Assembly (NCBI RefSeq): GCF_032062135.1
Contig: NC_092861.1
Location: forward strand, 64,175,696 to 64,239,695
Direction: 5' to 3'
Source: Pyxicephalus adspersus
Lineage: Eukaryota > Chordata > Amphibia > Anura > Pyxicephalidae
Length of the DNA: 64,000 nt
Part shown: piece after piece, positions 53,426-64,000 of the stretch
Layout of the letters: each line of letters starts with the position of its first letter
Position numbering within the stretch: position 1 is the first letter of the stretch
The notes under the pieces: model-generated
What the model saw: the letters and a program-made list of their open reading frames with translations, nothing else
Told to the model about the DNA's origin: nothing
Database searches by the model: none
Program-made: the position numbers and the translations under genes

Positions 53426-56400
53426 TCAGCCTGAGAGGCTCAGATCCAGGTGGCGACTGAACTCCAGGGTGTCACGGTAGTAGATCCAGCTACCCCATAT
53501 CAAGTTAAATTTCTCTTGTGTGCCTCTCAAGCTCGCAGTCAGATCCTCCATGAGCATTATATCATTAACCCTGTGGAGCCACATGCCCATAGTAGGGACT
53601 GAGACTGTCTTCCATAACATAGGAATACAGGCGGTCGCTGCCACTATAAGATGTCTAAGAATAGACTTCCTGTAGCTCTTATCAGGAATAGTGTTATGGT
53701 GTAGAAGGAAAAACCCGGGATCCCTAGGATTATTGTGAATTGTGACCTTCTGCATGAGTGCTCCCACCTGATCCCAGTAGGGGCACAGTAATGGGCAAGA
53801 CCAAAAAATGTGCAACATGGTGCCCTTTCCCTGATTACATCGCCAACATCTGTCTGAGACTTCAGGGAAAAAACTATGTAGCCGCTCTGGGGTCCTATAC
53901 CACCGAGAGAGGATCTTAAAACTCAGCTCCCAATATTTGCTGCTCGTAGAGGACCGGTGAACTGTAGAGAGAATCTTACATTTTTGCTCTGGTCCCAAAG
54001 TAAGCCCCAGTTCAGCCTCCCATGCCCGTAGATATGAGGGGGAAAAATTCTCTGGGGTCTGGTTGAGCACAGCATACAGGTAAGATAGAGAATGTCTAAG
54101 AGGGCCACTTCCCACACAGACCATCTCAAAACTCGTTTTCACTCAGTTATTGCAATGTTCTGGGGGAAGAGACCGTAAATAGTGGTGTAACTACAGTGAC
54201 CTCCAAAAATCGAGGTTAAAGTCCCCCATCCTATCCATCAATGCCTCTATCGAAACCCAATGTACTTGGTGGATATAGTGTTCTGCCCTGAGGAGTCCAC
54301 CCTCACGCAACTCCCCGAATTTCCCATCTTCCAACTCAGGTGGGAAGGAAGGGTTTCCAATGATCGGATACAAGGGAGAAGGTTCAGGCAACAGGTTGAG
54401 TTTAAATATAGGTCTCTGACAGGCTTTCCAAGTAGCAAAGATCACAGGGTGAGCTCTCAGATTCGAGGGAGCTTCTGTAACCAGGGGAGCGCTGTCAAAG
54501 GTATAGGCGTGAAGGATTGTTCCACATCTATTCATTGTTTAAACTCCCCATGTCGGAACCAGTCTAAAATTTGAACCATTTGGGTCGCCATGTAGTATAG
54601 AGTGAAATTAGGGACGCCCTGACCCCCTCTATTCTTGCTTCTGAATAACAGACTCCTACTAAATCTTTGGCCCTTTTTACCCCAAATGAAGTGGAAAAAC
54701 TTAGACTGTAATGATTTGAAGAATGAGGCCGGCAAAGAAATTGGCAGAGCCTGGAAAAGGTACAGGATCCGTGGCAGTACGTTCATTTTCACTGCCTATA
54801 TGCGTCCTAGCCAGGATAGAGTCAAGGAGGACCAATGCTCCAAGTCTTTGTTAATGGTAGTGAGAATGGGAGCGAAATTTAGAGCATAGAGCTGAGACAG
54901 GTCCGCCAGAATCCGAGTCCCAAGGTATTGTAGCGCCTTATCTTATTTAAAAGAAAAAGATGGAATGAGACGAGAGCGAAGGGTCTGAGGCATAAAGATA
55001 CTCAGAGCCGCAGATTTAGAGTAGTTGATTTTAAAGTTTGACACGACCCATATTCCCGTATTGTGTTGATAAGGTTTGGTAGAGATGTAAGAGGGTTAGT
55101 GCTGATGAAAAGAAGGTCATCTGCATAAGCTACCACCTTATGCTCACGACCATATAACATTAAGGCCCTGAATGTTGGCATTAGAATGTATTGCTGACAA
55201 TAAAGGTTCCAGAGACAAAGTGCCGTTCGAGATACTAAAAGGTGAGGACACTTCTCCGTTCACCCTGACTGATGCAGAAGGGGACGAGTACAAAGCCTGG
55301 ATCCAGGTCATCATCTTATTCCCCATGCCCATGGTACGGAGCGTGGCCAGCATAGCAAGTCCCAGTCCACTCTATCAAAGGCTTTTTCTGCATCGGTCGA
55401 GAGCAGTAGCAAAGATCTGTCAGAAGAGGCCGCCGCAAGAATCCATGAAATGGCTCTTAAAGTATTATCCTGGGCTTCCCTGGAAGGCATAAACCCTACT
55501 TGATCTATGTGGATAAGAGCGTGAATGTGCCTTTGCAGTCTGTTAGCTAGAATTTTGGTAAACAATTTAAGATCTTGATTCAGAAGCGAAATAGGCCTGT
55601 AGCTGCTACAAACCGAAGGGTCCTTATCTGCCTTGGGAATTACAGTGATTATAGCTCTTAAGGAATCCAGCGGTAGAGAGCTCCCATCCGTCAAGGAATT
55701 AAAAGCAGCTACAAAGTGAGGGGCCAGGTCCTCAGCGAACTTCCTGTAATAAGGGAGTGAAAAGCCATCCGGTCCTGGCGCCTTCCCCAACTTGGTTTGC
55801 TTTATAGCTGCCTGGAATTCCGCAACAGTTATCGGGGCTTCCTTAGCCTGACATGCCAAATCAGACAGGCATGGTAAATTGACCCTCTCTAAATAGCGCT
55901 GTATTTTCTCCAAATGGGAGTTGCGTGCTGTGCTCGACTGATCAGGTGGTTTTAAATTGTATAGGGAGGTGTAGTAATCTCTGAATTTTTCAGCTATCTC
56001 TTTCACCCGGTATACCTTTCCCCCAGAGTCAGTAGCTAGAAAAGATACATGCGTGCGGGCCCTTAGGCCTCTTAGGGCTCTTGCCAGCAGCCGCCCACAT
56101 TTATACCCATGTTCATAATAGGTTCTCCGGCATTTAACCAGGGCTGCCCGCGCCTTGCCAAGGCAGAGCGAGGCCAGTTTCTGGCGTAAAAGAGCCAACT
56201 CTGAGCCCACCCGTTTGTCTAAGGAGTGCTTATGAAGGCTCTCTAACTCCTGCAAGCGTTTTATAGTGGAGGCAATTTCCGCTTGTCTTTGCCTAATCAC
56301 ACCCTTATGCGCTTCCCAGATCACAGTGGGGGAGCACTCAAGTGCAACATTCAAGGTAAAGTAACTCCTCATTTCGGAGGTCAGCTCCGCAACAACCACT

Positions 56401-56515
56401 GGGTCAGCCAATAGCGATTCATTTAGTTTCCAGTACCAGGACTTATGAGAAGTGTAGGCTAAATGCAACGTGAGAATCACCTATGCATGATCTGAGAATG
56501 CAAGGAGGGACTTAG
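53426..56515 (-). pseudogene. L1 ORF2 pseudogene (endonuclease remnant, reverse transcriptase, C-rich end)
   Basis: Only the last endonuclease motif remains (FSDHA at about 56490). Then comes a 389-codon frame (56480-55311) with the linker and RT start: GKAPGPDGFSLPYYRKF, YRPISLLNQDLKLFTKILAN, GFMPSREAQDNTLRA and the catalytic STDAEKAFDRVDW. After a frameshift, 55353-55144 continues with MGMGNKMMTWIQALYSSPSA, but the block normally containing RQGCPLSPLLF is deleted. The YADD box survives at 55127-55116. The C-terminal 238-codon frame (54142-53426) carries CWRC and HIFWSC, the zinc-knuckle-like end of L1 ORF2p. The missing endonuclease and broken frames make it inactive. Confidence 0.88.
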
Positions 56516-57149
56516 GGAAGGGGTAAGGTTTGAACAGAAGGAAGGGCTGGGAGGAGGGGGGCCAGGAAAGGGGAGGATAAGGGGTGAGGGAGGGCAACTA
56601 ATAACTAAGTACCAGAGGTACTTGAGGCACCAAAGGGTGTTAAGTCTCAGATAACCTGAGAGGCCTAAGTGGGTTAGTTATACAACCTCTACGACGGCAT
56701 GGGTGGGGGCCCCCACCACGCCCCCCACACACAGCCTAGTAAAAACCTGAAAAATTTTAGCTGGTGGTAATAACACCGCATTAGCCATTGCGTCCACAAA
56801 AACATTACTGGACGCATATGAAAAGTGTCAATGTGCATACAATTAAACAACAATAACTGGGAATCTATTCAACAGACTCAATAATGAGGTATATAGTAAC
56901 CTAACTTTAGGCATAACATGAAACTTGGAAGTGGCAGCAAGGTACACAATTCACCTGAGAATGGCCGAACAAACAATCTACAATACAGGATTATATGATA
57001 TATAATTACCCAGACCCATCTCCCGCAGGGGTGGGTCAAATGTCCCTTGGAGGCCACAGAGATACAGTAGCGTAAATTTCAAAGAAAGAGTTCTGAAGGT
57101 GAGGACCATAGGTGGAGTAGGACCAGTCCTTCTGAAAACCCAGATCAGG

Positions 57150-58324
57150 TGAGTCCATCTTGAGGAGGTGGAGCATGGCGACGCCGGTTTTTGCCAGTCT
57201 GCGTATGCCACTGGGCAGCCGGAGTTGGCGGTACAGGTCTCAGCATCATTGGCCAATTAGGAATAGAGGTGGAGGGCAAATCAAACATTGCTAAGAAGGA
57301 CGGGAGGTCCGTTTCTGATCGAAAAATCGCTGTCTTCCCCTCCTTGTGCGTGGTTAGTTGAAAAGGGAAGCCTCATCTGTAGGGAATTTCCCGTTGCCTT
57401 AAAGCTAATAAAACTGTCTGCAGGGCCTTGCGTAGCAGGAGGGTATGGCGGGACAGATCTTGTAACAGTTGTATCTCACAGCCTTGAAACTGAAGGGGTT
57501 CCCCTTGTCTCGCCGCCTTCATTATGGCTTCATTAATTGCAAAAGAATGGACCCTGCAAATAACATCTCATGGCCTGGAGGGGTCAGGATTCTTAGGGCC
57601 TAGAGCTTGGTGGATGTGGTCTATTTCAATCACCGAATCAGGGGCAGCATGTAGAAGAGAATTAAAAATTGCTGTGGCTGCAGCATGCAGAGCAGGAGGC
57701 GAAAAATCTTCCGGGAGACCCCTTAAACGAATGTTGTTGTCTATTTCTGTTTTCTAGGTCATCTTGTTGCATTAACAACTGTTTTAACAGCATTGAGTGA
57801 GAGGTTAAAGTCTCAGCGTGCTGGTTCACCTGTATTTGTATATCAGCCGTCGTTTTTTCAAAGTCATCCATCCTAATGGACACATCTTTTCTAAACGTAG
57901 CCAGTTCCTCTTTAATAGTATGCTCAAATTTGACAAAGCATGCCAGCAGATCCCGTCTGGTAAAGGGAGCATCCTCCTCTCCCTCACTGTCACTGCTGGA
58001 AGCAGCCCCCATCCTGGGGGGGTGCTACTGTGCTCCTGTGTCCCTGGTTAGCCTGCACAGCCAAGCTGGCATACGTGTTTCCCCGATTCATGCCCCAGTA
58101 GCTCTGCCCTAGCCTCTCCACTGATCTGAGGTGGAAGAGGAGCCAGTATGTAAGTCCCGTGGCGAGCCAAGAGGAGCGCGTGGTGAGGTAGGCGCCATCT
58201 TGGGGGGAGGGGAGTCCTCCGATGTTTCCTCCAAAGAGCCCGTTTTATGAAAGAAGGAGCCGATTTCACGTGGCCGCGGTGTGTCTCCCTGCAGCCTAAC
58301 ACTACGCTGAGATCTGCGCCCCAT
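57150..58324 (-). pseudogene. L1 ORF1 pseudogene (RNA-binding chaperone protein)
   Basis: The frame starts MGRRSQRSVRLQGDTPRP at 58324. A frameshift leads into MGAASSSDSEGEEDAP (58012), then a heptad-rich coiled coil (FEHTIKEELATFRKDVSIRM to LLMQQDDLENRNRQ). In other frames come the RRM and C-terminal part: VICRVHSFAINEAIMKAAR, FQGCEIQLLQDLSRHTLLLR and a tail with WHTQTGKNRRRHA. In L1 this protein forms trimers that bind the element's RNA. At least two frameshifts break it. The initiator at 58324 is preferred because the same acidic start region continues from it. Confidence 0.8.
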
Positions 58325-58893
58325 CTTTATTGGTAAGCGGTGTTATGCCAGGCATATGTAGGGCGCGGGACCGGGAGCCTGAAGGAGAGCGTCCTACCCG
58401 TCCACACGCATGCGCAGTCCCCCCCAGGTTGAACATTTTAAGCATTTTACTATGCTGTAAACATGGGGCAAATGACAATTACATATTCAAAACCTCTAAT
58501 TCAACATAATGACATTTTATTGCTCAAAACAAGATATTAATGACATCCCCTACTGCCAATTGATACCCAGTTTGATTAGGTTCAGACCTGGGGAAACAAA
58601 CCAGGAGTTTACCACTTCCATTGCTTTTGTGTTGACTTTGCTCTTATCTACAGCAAATCAGATAGGAGTCACCACACTTTTATTTTTATAGTTATAGTTT
58701 GCCCAAGACCTGTATGCAGATGGACATTTTTTTTTCTTCTGCAGACCAGACTGTCACAATACTGGCATGTAATGAAATACTGTATTTTCCGTTAACCAAA
58801 TAGAGACTACAGCTTCCCAGAATATAATTTCCGAAGGGTAACAATTTATTCTAATTTTCAAATTTTCTAGCTTTATTACAAGTTGTATCATTG

Positions 58894-58899
<6 letters not shown>

Positions 58900-58934
<35 letters not shown>
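58900..58934. repeat. (TA)n microsatellite
   Basis: A pure AT run of about 35 bp between the L1 and the MADF-like remnant. Confidence 0.95.
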
Positions 58935-58937
<3 letters not shown>

Positions 58938-60504
58938 AAAAGTTAATAGGCGATGTATCCTGCTGTGTGATCCTATAATACTGTGTGTAGCTTTTTCAAA
59001 GAAAAAATAAACCAACACATTTTTTATATATAACAAACCTTATTTTATTTAAATTTTGTAAAACTGTTTACAAAGTAGTTTCAGGAGGGTATATAACAAA
59101 AGTCCTGAAAGAATTCTGAGGAACTGGAAGAGGAAAACAGGGAGAGTGTGGAGCTGAGTGAGAGTGTTGGGGTTGAGAGGGCCAGGAAGGGTGAAGGTTT
59201 GGGAGGGGTAATTGAGGTGTGTCCAAAAAGAATTGGATGGTGTGGTATGTTGTTGATATAAGAATGGTTGTTGGGGTTGCTTTGGTGTGACTGGAGGTTG
59301 GTTGGGTTTGGAATAATGCCCAGGATACAGGTGTGGGATCAGGTGGGCGATATAAATTGGTGGTGGGGGATTGACAAAATGGGGTTCGGCTAGGGTGGGG
59401 CTAGAGGGATTGTCCAGGTCTGTACCTGATGTGCCTTGTAAAAAATTGTTCCAGATTGGCAATTTTACATTGTGAGCAAATATTTTTAGCAGTTTTGGAA
59501 CCAGAGCGTGTGCAAATATCGCCATTTCATGGTGTGCTCCTTGATTACGCTGATACATTTCTTGTTGAGAACAGTCCACAATCTGTTTCATCTCAGACTG
59601 GACATCCCATCCATTTCTCCCACTGATGACCTGTGGCCTTGGGATAGACTCTAGGTCAAAAGATTCAAGAGAGGGTGGTGTGGGTGTTGAACCTCCAGCA
59701 GACTTTGTGCTCATTCTAAATTTTGGGTGGTATGCCCTTGGCAAGAGCAAGTACCTCCTCTCATCAAAGACTACATTCAAGCTGGATCTGAGAATAATAT
59801 AAAAAAAAAGCAACTTTTCAACTCCACAAAAACCATAACTACGTGTTTTGCATTGCATAAAATACTTACAGCCTGATATCCTAAACTGGCCAAATATTTG
59901 GACTCCCGTGGCTCTTACAATTTTCTTTCAGCCATCATTCAAGCGTTTCAATCTTTTCTTGAAAAGTGCCACTACAATAATATAAAAAAATAGTTTTGCA
60001 TTTGTAATGATATTGTTTTTAGTATACAAGATATGCTGTTCTGTAATACTGTACTAAAAGCAATGACAATCAAATAATTCTATTTATCTGGTTTCATGTT
60101 ATAACCTTCACTGCAACATTGTTGTTGTTTATATGCCAAAAAAGGTCCCCATCTATCGGCAATGAACGTTGCTGGATAAGGAATGAAGCAGCGAGTGAGG
60201 GTTTCCCCTGTCCAACCTATAAAAGGTGGGAATCAGCTTCTGGAATCAGATTTTCCCAAAATGGAAGGGAGCAAAATATTTATAGTTCCCTCTCCTTTTG
60301 GCAAAAAACAGATCCACTCCTGTCCCCAGTGGTGGCAAAGGCAATTGTTGGTTTAAAGGGCCTCTTCCCCACATTGTGGCCCAGAGTTGTGGAGGCCTGT
60401 GGGTGGGGGAAATTTGGAAGTTCTCTTTAATAAAGAGGCCCTCAGATACACACACCCTCTCCCTGGGTAATGAGTGCAATGCTATGTGGTACTCCTTACC
60501 CATT

Positions 60505-61255
60505 CCCTGAATACCCTAGAAATAATGAGACCGCACATTTGCAAAAACTTTTTTTTTTCCTTCATACTTATCTTTTTAGCTGTTCCCAGTGACAGGAACC
60601 TTCCATTGCCCAGGTTTTGAACATTTTTGTGCATCCTCTGCTCCTGTTTCACTGTCTTTATTTGTCTGTCATTTGCAACCCCTATTTAATGTACAGCACT
60701 GCGTAATATGTTGGCGCTATATAAATCCTGTTTATTATTAAAAATAATAATAATTTACAGCTAAAGAGCAGATGGTACCAAGTATCTATGTATGCCCCGT
60801 GTGCTAATTTGCGTAAGCAATACAAACACTGATGACAATGTAAAAGTAATCAGTGTTTTGATTTGCTCAGACAGTTAATACAGAGGGAATACGCATTCCC
60901 AACAGCCCCAACAGACGGTGATCATGGGTCATGCTCTCACATGACTGGATCTGACACTTGCAAACAGTATTGTCAGATGCAGTCACATGGGAGCAAACCT
61001 GTGATCACATCTATTGGCCTATTGGGAACCCATATGCCCTCTGTATTGATTGGCTAAACAAATTAAAACACAGCACCATTATAAGTGTTTTAATTGCTTT
61101 ATCCAATTAGCACTCATGGCATATTAGGATACTCTCCGCTATCTGCCCTTTACTGGAGATGATTCAAACCACTCACAGAAACCATGTGGCTGTAAGTCTC
61201 CGATTTAAAGGAAGAACAATATTTTTTTAACATGCTCTCATTATTTCTAGGTACA
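60505..61255. other. Region between a distant inverted pair
   Basis: The sequence ccctagaaataatgaga (60510-60526) is matched in inverted orientation by ctcattatttctagg (61236-61250), about 710 bp apart. Between them lies a LINE/SINE tail (60632-60752). It could be a MITE with a later insertion or a coincidence. No target duplication was found. Confidence 0.3.
60632..60752 (+). repeat. LINE/SINE 3'-tail fragment
   Basis: Reads tttgtctgtcatttgcaacc, cctatttaatgtacagcact, gcgtaatatgttggcgctat, ataaatcctgtttattatta. It keeps the consensus tail almost unchanged and is one of the least diverged copies here. Confidence 0.78.
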
Positions 61256-61659
61256 ATAAACCCTTTTAGGGGATGAGAAGGTGTATATTGGACCCCTTGT
61301 ATTCATTCCTAAGGGTGAAGTCCCGACCCCAGACCTCCAGAACACCAGGTCACATTGAGAAGAGGCCACCTTCTTAATGATGTCCCTTGCCATCTGTGGG
61401 GGCAGGCCGGTCTGGCTTTTGCGATGCCTTTTACCCCCTTCCTCTTTGGGAAGACCAGATTTCAGAGGACACACATGCTTGCTCTGCCTGATTTTCTATC
61501 CAGGAAGGACTTCAGCCTACAGAACAGTTTGTTTTCTTTTTGTTTTTTTAAAATGAGGACCCCACACTATTTTTTCACAGAACATTTTAAACACAATTAA
61601 AACAATTCCTTAAAATCACTGTATTACATCTATTTGTGTTTTACTCTGCCTTTGCATCT

Positions 61660-62105
61660 AGCTGCCATTATAACCAGACTGGCCTACCCTTGCACCTGGT
61701 TGCCTATGTGACTAGGCTGGGTTACCACTGTAGCTGGCTTTTTATTTAACTAGGCTGAAATAAACTTTTACCTGGCTTCTTATGTAACTAGAATGGCCTA
61801 ACAATGCACCTGGCTGCACCTGTAACTGTATAGGCCTACCTTGGGCCTGGCTGTTTGTGTAACTAGGTTGGCATACAAATAAACCTGGCTGCCTATATAA
61901 CTAGGCTGGCCTAACCTTGCACCTGGCTGCCTGTGTTACTAGGTTGGCATACCCTTGCAAAAGGCTGCCTATGTAACTAGGCTTGTGTACCCTTGCACCT
62001 GTCTGCCCGTGCTTACACCTGGCTACCCATGTAACTTGGCTTGCCAACCCTTACCCTTGGCCACTTTTGTTACTAGGCTGGAATACCCTTGTGCATGGCT
62101 CCTTT
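61660..62105 (+). repeat. 38-bp minisatellite, about 11 copies
   Basis: The unit is approximately ctggctgcctatgtaactag followed by gctggcctacccttgcac. Adjacent units vary by substitution, but the 38-bp spacing holds (for example ctggttgcc... to ctggctttt...). One unit near 62005 is shortened. It lies in the presumed intron of the MADF-like pseudogene. No coding function is suggested, and the open frame at 61983-62264 is a by-product. Confidence 0.85.
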
Positions 62106-63972
62106 ACTAGTGGCACACTATTAAGTTTAAGGCACATTTCTCACAGTCATAACTTGTGCAAACTAACTAAAAAGAAAAATAGAATATTAACGCACTCACC
62201 TTCCTTGTGCCACCAGGCATCTGTCACATTAGAAGCCATAGGGAAGAAATGTACAAAAAACTGACTCCCGTGACTGACTCCCGTGTCTTCGCCTTTTGGC
62301 TGCGGAGTGCATATGAAGGTTTGGCTGTATCCCATAGGTCCAGCAGGTTGGAGATCAGATCCACAAGGGTCACTGTGTGCCAATGTTAGCCATCTTCCTC
62401 ACAGTGTGATGGAAAGTGCAAGTATAATTGGCTATTTCATGTGCAAAGAATCATAGGTAATTTTCAAGCTTTAAAAATGCCTGATGAAAAATGCCTAAAA
62501 ATGGCTAAAAATACTTGTGCAAGCATTTTACATTTTAATCCAGGAGAAGGCAGGAGGTGGCACAACCGCTAATGAATGTTACAAGTTAGCACCCAAACAA
62601 AGGTACAGTAACTCTGCCACACAAAAAAAAGAATCACTCATTGACAGCACATTAATTGTATAGTTGCATGTAGTTTATTTTGTTTATCAGTGAGATGGTG
62701 GAGATAACAGATTGTGAGCTCCTCGTGATTATAGATCACAATAATACAGTAAGTATTGTGACCAGGAAAAAAAACTAAAATCTGAAAGTGAATGTTCATT
62801 TTGCAGGGTAAATGTTAGTGATAGCAGTGATCATGTAATTATGTGCTAAAAGAAAATCATGTTTAATTCCCCTCCTCCATGATGGGTATTTATAGTGTAG
62901 AGAACTTTTCACTAACATTCAGTGTGACTAGTAAATCCACAGCACTGATATGTGTATGAAGGAGCCGAGACACAGAAAGTAGTGATAATCACAAGGCTAA
63001 GCCTAGCTAGGAGTTAGGAGGGCCGAGAAAGCCGACCTATAATCCCATTGTATTGGGAGGATGAAAGCTGCGGACCCTCACCTGACTGGCCGGACAGTTT
63101 TCTTGCCTTTGGCCAGATAAAATTGTCAAGTAATGAAAGAGGTTAAGTTTAGATGAAAGAACAAAGGACAAGAAGAGGGAAAGAGCAGGAGTGTGGGAAA
63201 CCAGTCCAAATGATTGAAAGAGACCCAACCCTAGGAAACCCTGGGGAATGTTAGTGCACAGGGAGGCTGCAATTGGCACTTCATAAACTGATCATTTTCA
63301 AATGTTCAGAGCTTCATCTAGGCCTTGATGTATAAATTAAAAGCGGAACCAATTGATTTAACCATGAGTCAGCCTTAAGGGGAAAGCCATGGAAGGACTG
63401 CAAGTGGAGAGGAATGCGCTCTGCCTGACCTCACTGAGTGGTCTAGTTAGCTCCAGGACTAGGCGGTGGCTGATAAATTACATCAAAATGTTTGGAGATA
63501 TAGAATGTAGAAAGTCCTCTCAGGTCCCCTCCCCGGCCCCTTCCAAAGACCTTCCTGCTCCTGTCATCCTCTGCCTTGTTGTCCTTGTTACCAGCCAAGA
63601 CCTTCACAAACATTTTCTGATGGCATGAATTAGGTTTGATCTGTACAGGCCTTTCATCTTCTGCCTCTTCATAATCCTGGAAACCCTTTCACTACCGACA
63701 AGCATTATATCTACATTAAGTGCTTTACGAGGACTTGGATGAGTTCATCCCCCCAGTATAACAAAGCATTATTACTAGAGGCGTAGCTCTATTTATCCTC
63801 TGTTTGATCTCCTGTAAAAATGGTTTTGGTAACCCTGTAATCGCCTGAGAATGGAGGATGGCTGCTAGAGGTTCCTATCTAACTGGCATCTACCTATCGG
63901 TCACTGGGAGTGAGGCAAAACTGTACCTGGTCTTATGGATCAAGAAAGGACAAATAAGCAAACTGTGTTATT

Positions 63973-64000
63973 CATATATATATATATATATATATATATA
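63973..64000. repeat. (TA)n microsatellite at window end
   Basis: A TA run continues to the last base, so its true length is unknown. Confidence 0.9.

Larger units (their letters stand above)
53125..58439 (-). mobile_element. L1-clade LINE, 5'-complete, inactive (with target-site duplication)
   Basis: This 5.3-kb LINE lies at 58428 down to 53136, minus strand. The flanks carry TTGACCATTTT (53125-53135) and TTGAACATTTT (58429-58439), an 11-bp target duplication with one mismatch. The 3' end is an A-rich tail. The 5' UTR is short and GC-rich (58325-58428), then ORF1 and ORF2 follow in order. A deletion has removed most of the endonuclease, and both ORFs carry frameshifts. It is antisense to nothing, since bmp5 runs the same way. 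Confidence 0.9.
59049..62393 (-). pseudogene. Degraded three-exon MADF/BESS-like gene, probably transposon-derived
   Basis: There are three minus-strand segments with splice signals. Exon a (about 62393-62200) starts MANIGTQ and, after a frame change, reads LVDLISNLLDLWDTAKPSYA, like the start of a MADF DNA-binding domain; its donor is GTGAGT. Exon b (59971-59870) reads VALFKKRLKRLND and KKIVRATG, like the MADF 'RWK-LRD-Y-K' helix; its acceptor is TTGTAG and its donor GTAAGT. Exon c (59787-59049) reads VVFDERRYLLLPRAYHP, a helix FAHALVPKLLKI (BESS-like position) and a Pro/Gln/Ser-rich tail. Exon a contains a 14-bp tandem duplication that shifts the frame, and exon b has a stop in the best frame. 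Harbinger transposons carry comparable accessory DNA-binding proteins, but no DDE transposase is seen nearby. Domain calls rest on motif spacing only. Confidence 0.42.
25403..64000 (-). other. bmp5 intron 1 (partial) and its repeats
   Basis: From the exon 2 acceptor to the window end I see no bmp5 exon 1, which would be a roughly 450-nt exon with a signal peptide. This is therefore read as more than 38.6 kb of intron 1, consistent with the long first intron of BMP5 in other vertebrates. The repeats are listed separately. Stretches between them, such as 25403-28000, 30010-31200, 31600-33700, 34760-41500, 42410-45770, 48570-50230, 50640-51930 and 62600-63970, are AT-rich or mixed DNA where I find no supportable gene. 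Confidence 0.65.

Noticed and set aside
60119..60510. Open frames of 70-103 codons on the plus strand
   Set aside because: No recognisable domain, overlapping frames on both strands, no splice context.

Overview
The window is nuclear DNA of a vertebrate, very probably an anuran amphibian. It is AT-rich and gene-poor, with GT-AG introns and a vertebrate bone morphogenetic protein gene. The repeat set fits a frog: V-SINEs with the conserved central V domain, TTAA-flanked MITEs with GTACACAC ends, foldback MITEs, Tc1/mariner relics and an L1-clade LINE. Species cannot be named from sequence alone.

The only host gene I can support is bmp5, on the minus strand. Its exons 2 to 7 lie at 25402-25210, 19421-19273, 3849-3649, 2146-2070, 1806-1696 and 486-337. 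All six have correct splice sites and their phases join without a break. They encode the latter two thirds of the prodomain, the RSVR cleavage site and the complete seven-cysteine ligand. Exon 1 (signal peptide and first part of the prodomain) is not seen. From 25403 to the window end I read more than 38 kb of intron 1, unless exon 1 is too diverged to recognise.

The introns hold mobile elements of several ages. Intron 3 has a V-SINE (6.8-7.1 kb), two TTAA MITEs (10.2 and 14.4 kb) and a LINE/SINE tail (17.2 kb). Intron 2 has a dead mariner element beside a (TA)n tract (21.25-22.48 kb). Intron 1 has several foldback MITEs, five short copies of a common 3' tail, a third GTACACAC-ended element (42.0 kb), a CR1/L2-like endonuclease relic, a GATA array with a 99-bp duplication, a hAT terminus, a second V-SINE and a Tc1 relic. 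It also has a 1.15-kb TTAA-flanked GC-rich hairpin element (51.9-53.1 kb), a 5.3-kb L1 with target-site duplications (53.1-58.4 kb), a degraded three-exon MADF/BESS-like gene (59.0-62.4 kb) and a 38-bp minisatellite (61.7-62.1 kb).

The most unusual material is the set of repeats built as chains of consecutive hairpins, where elements with nearly the same ends carry different cores. Next come the shared LINE/SINE tail and the degraded MADF-like gene. I see no bacterial-type operons, CRISPR arrays or viral genes.
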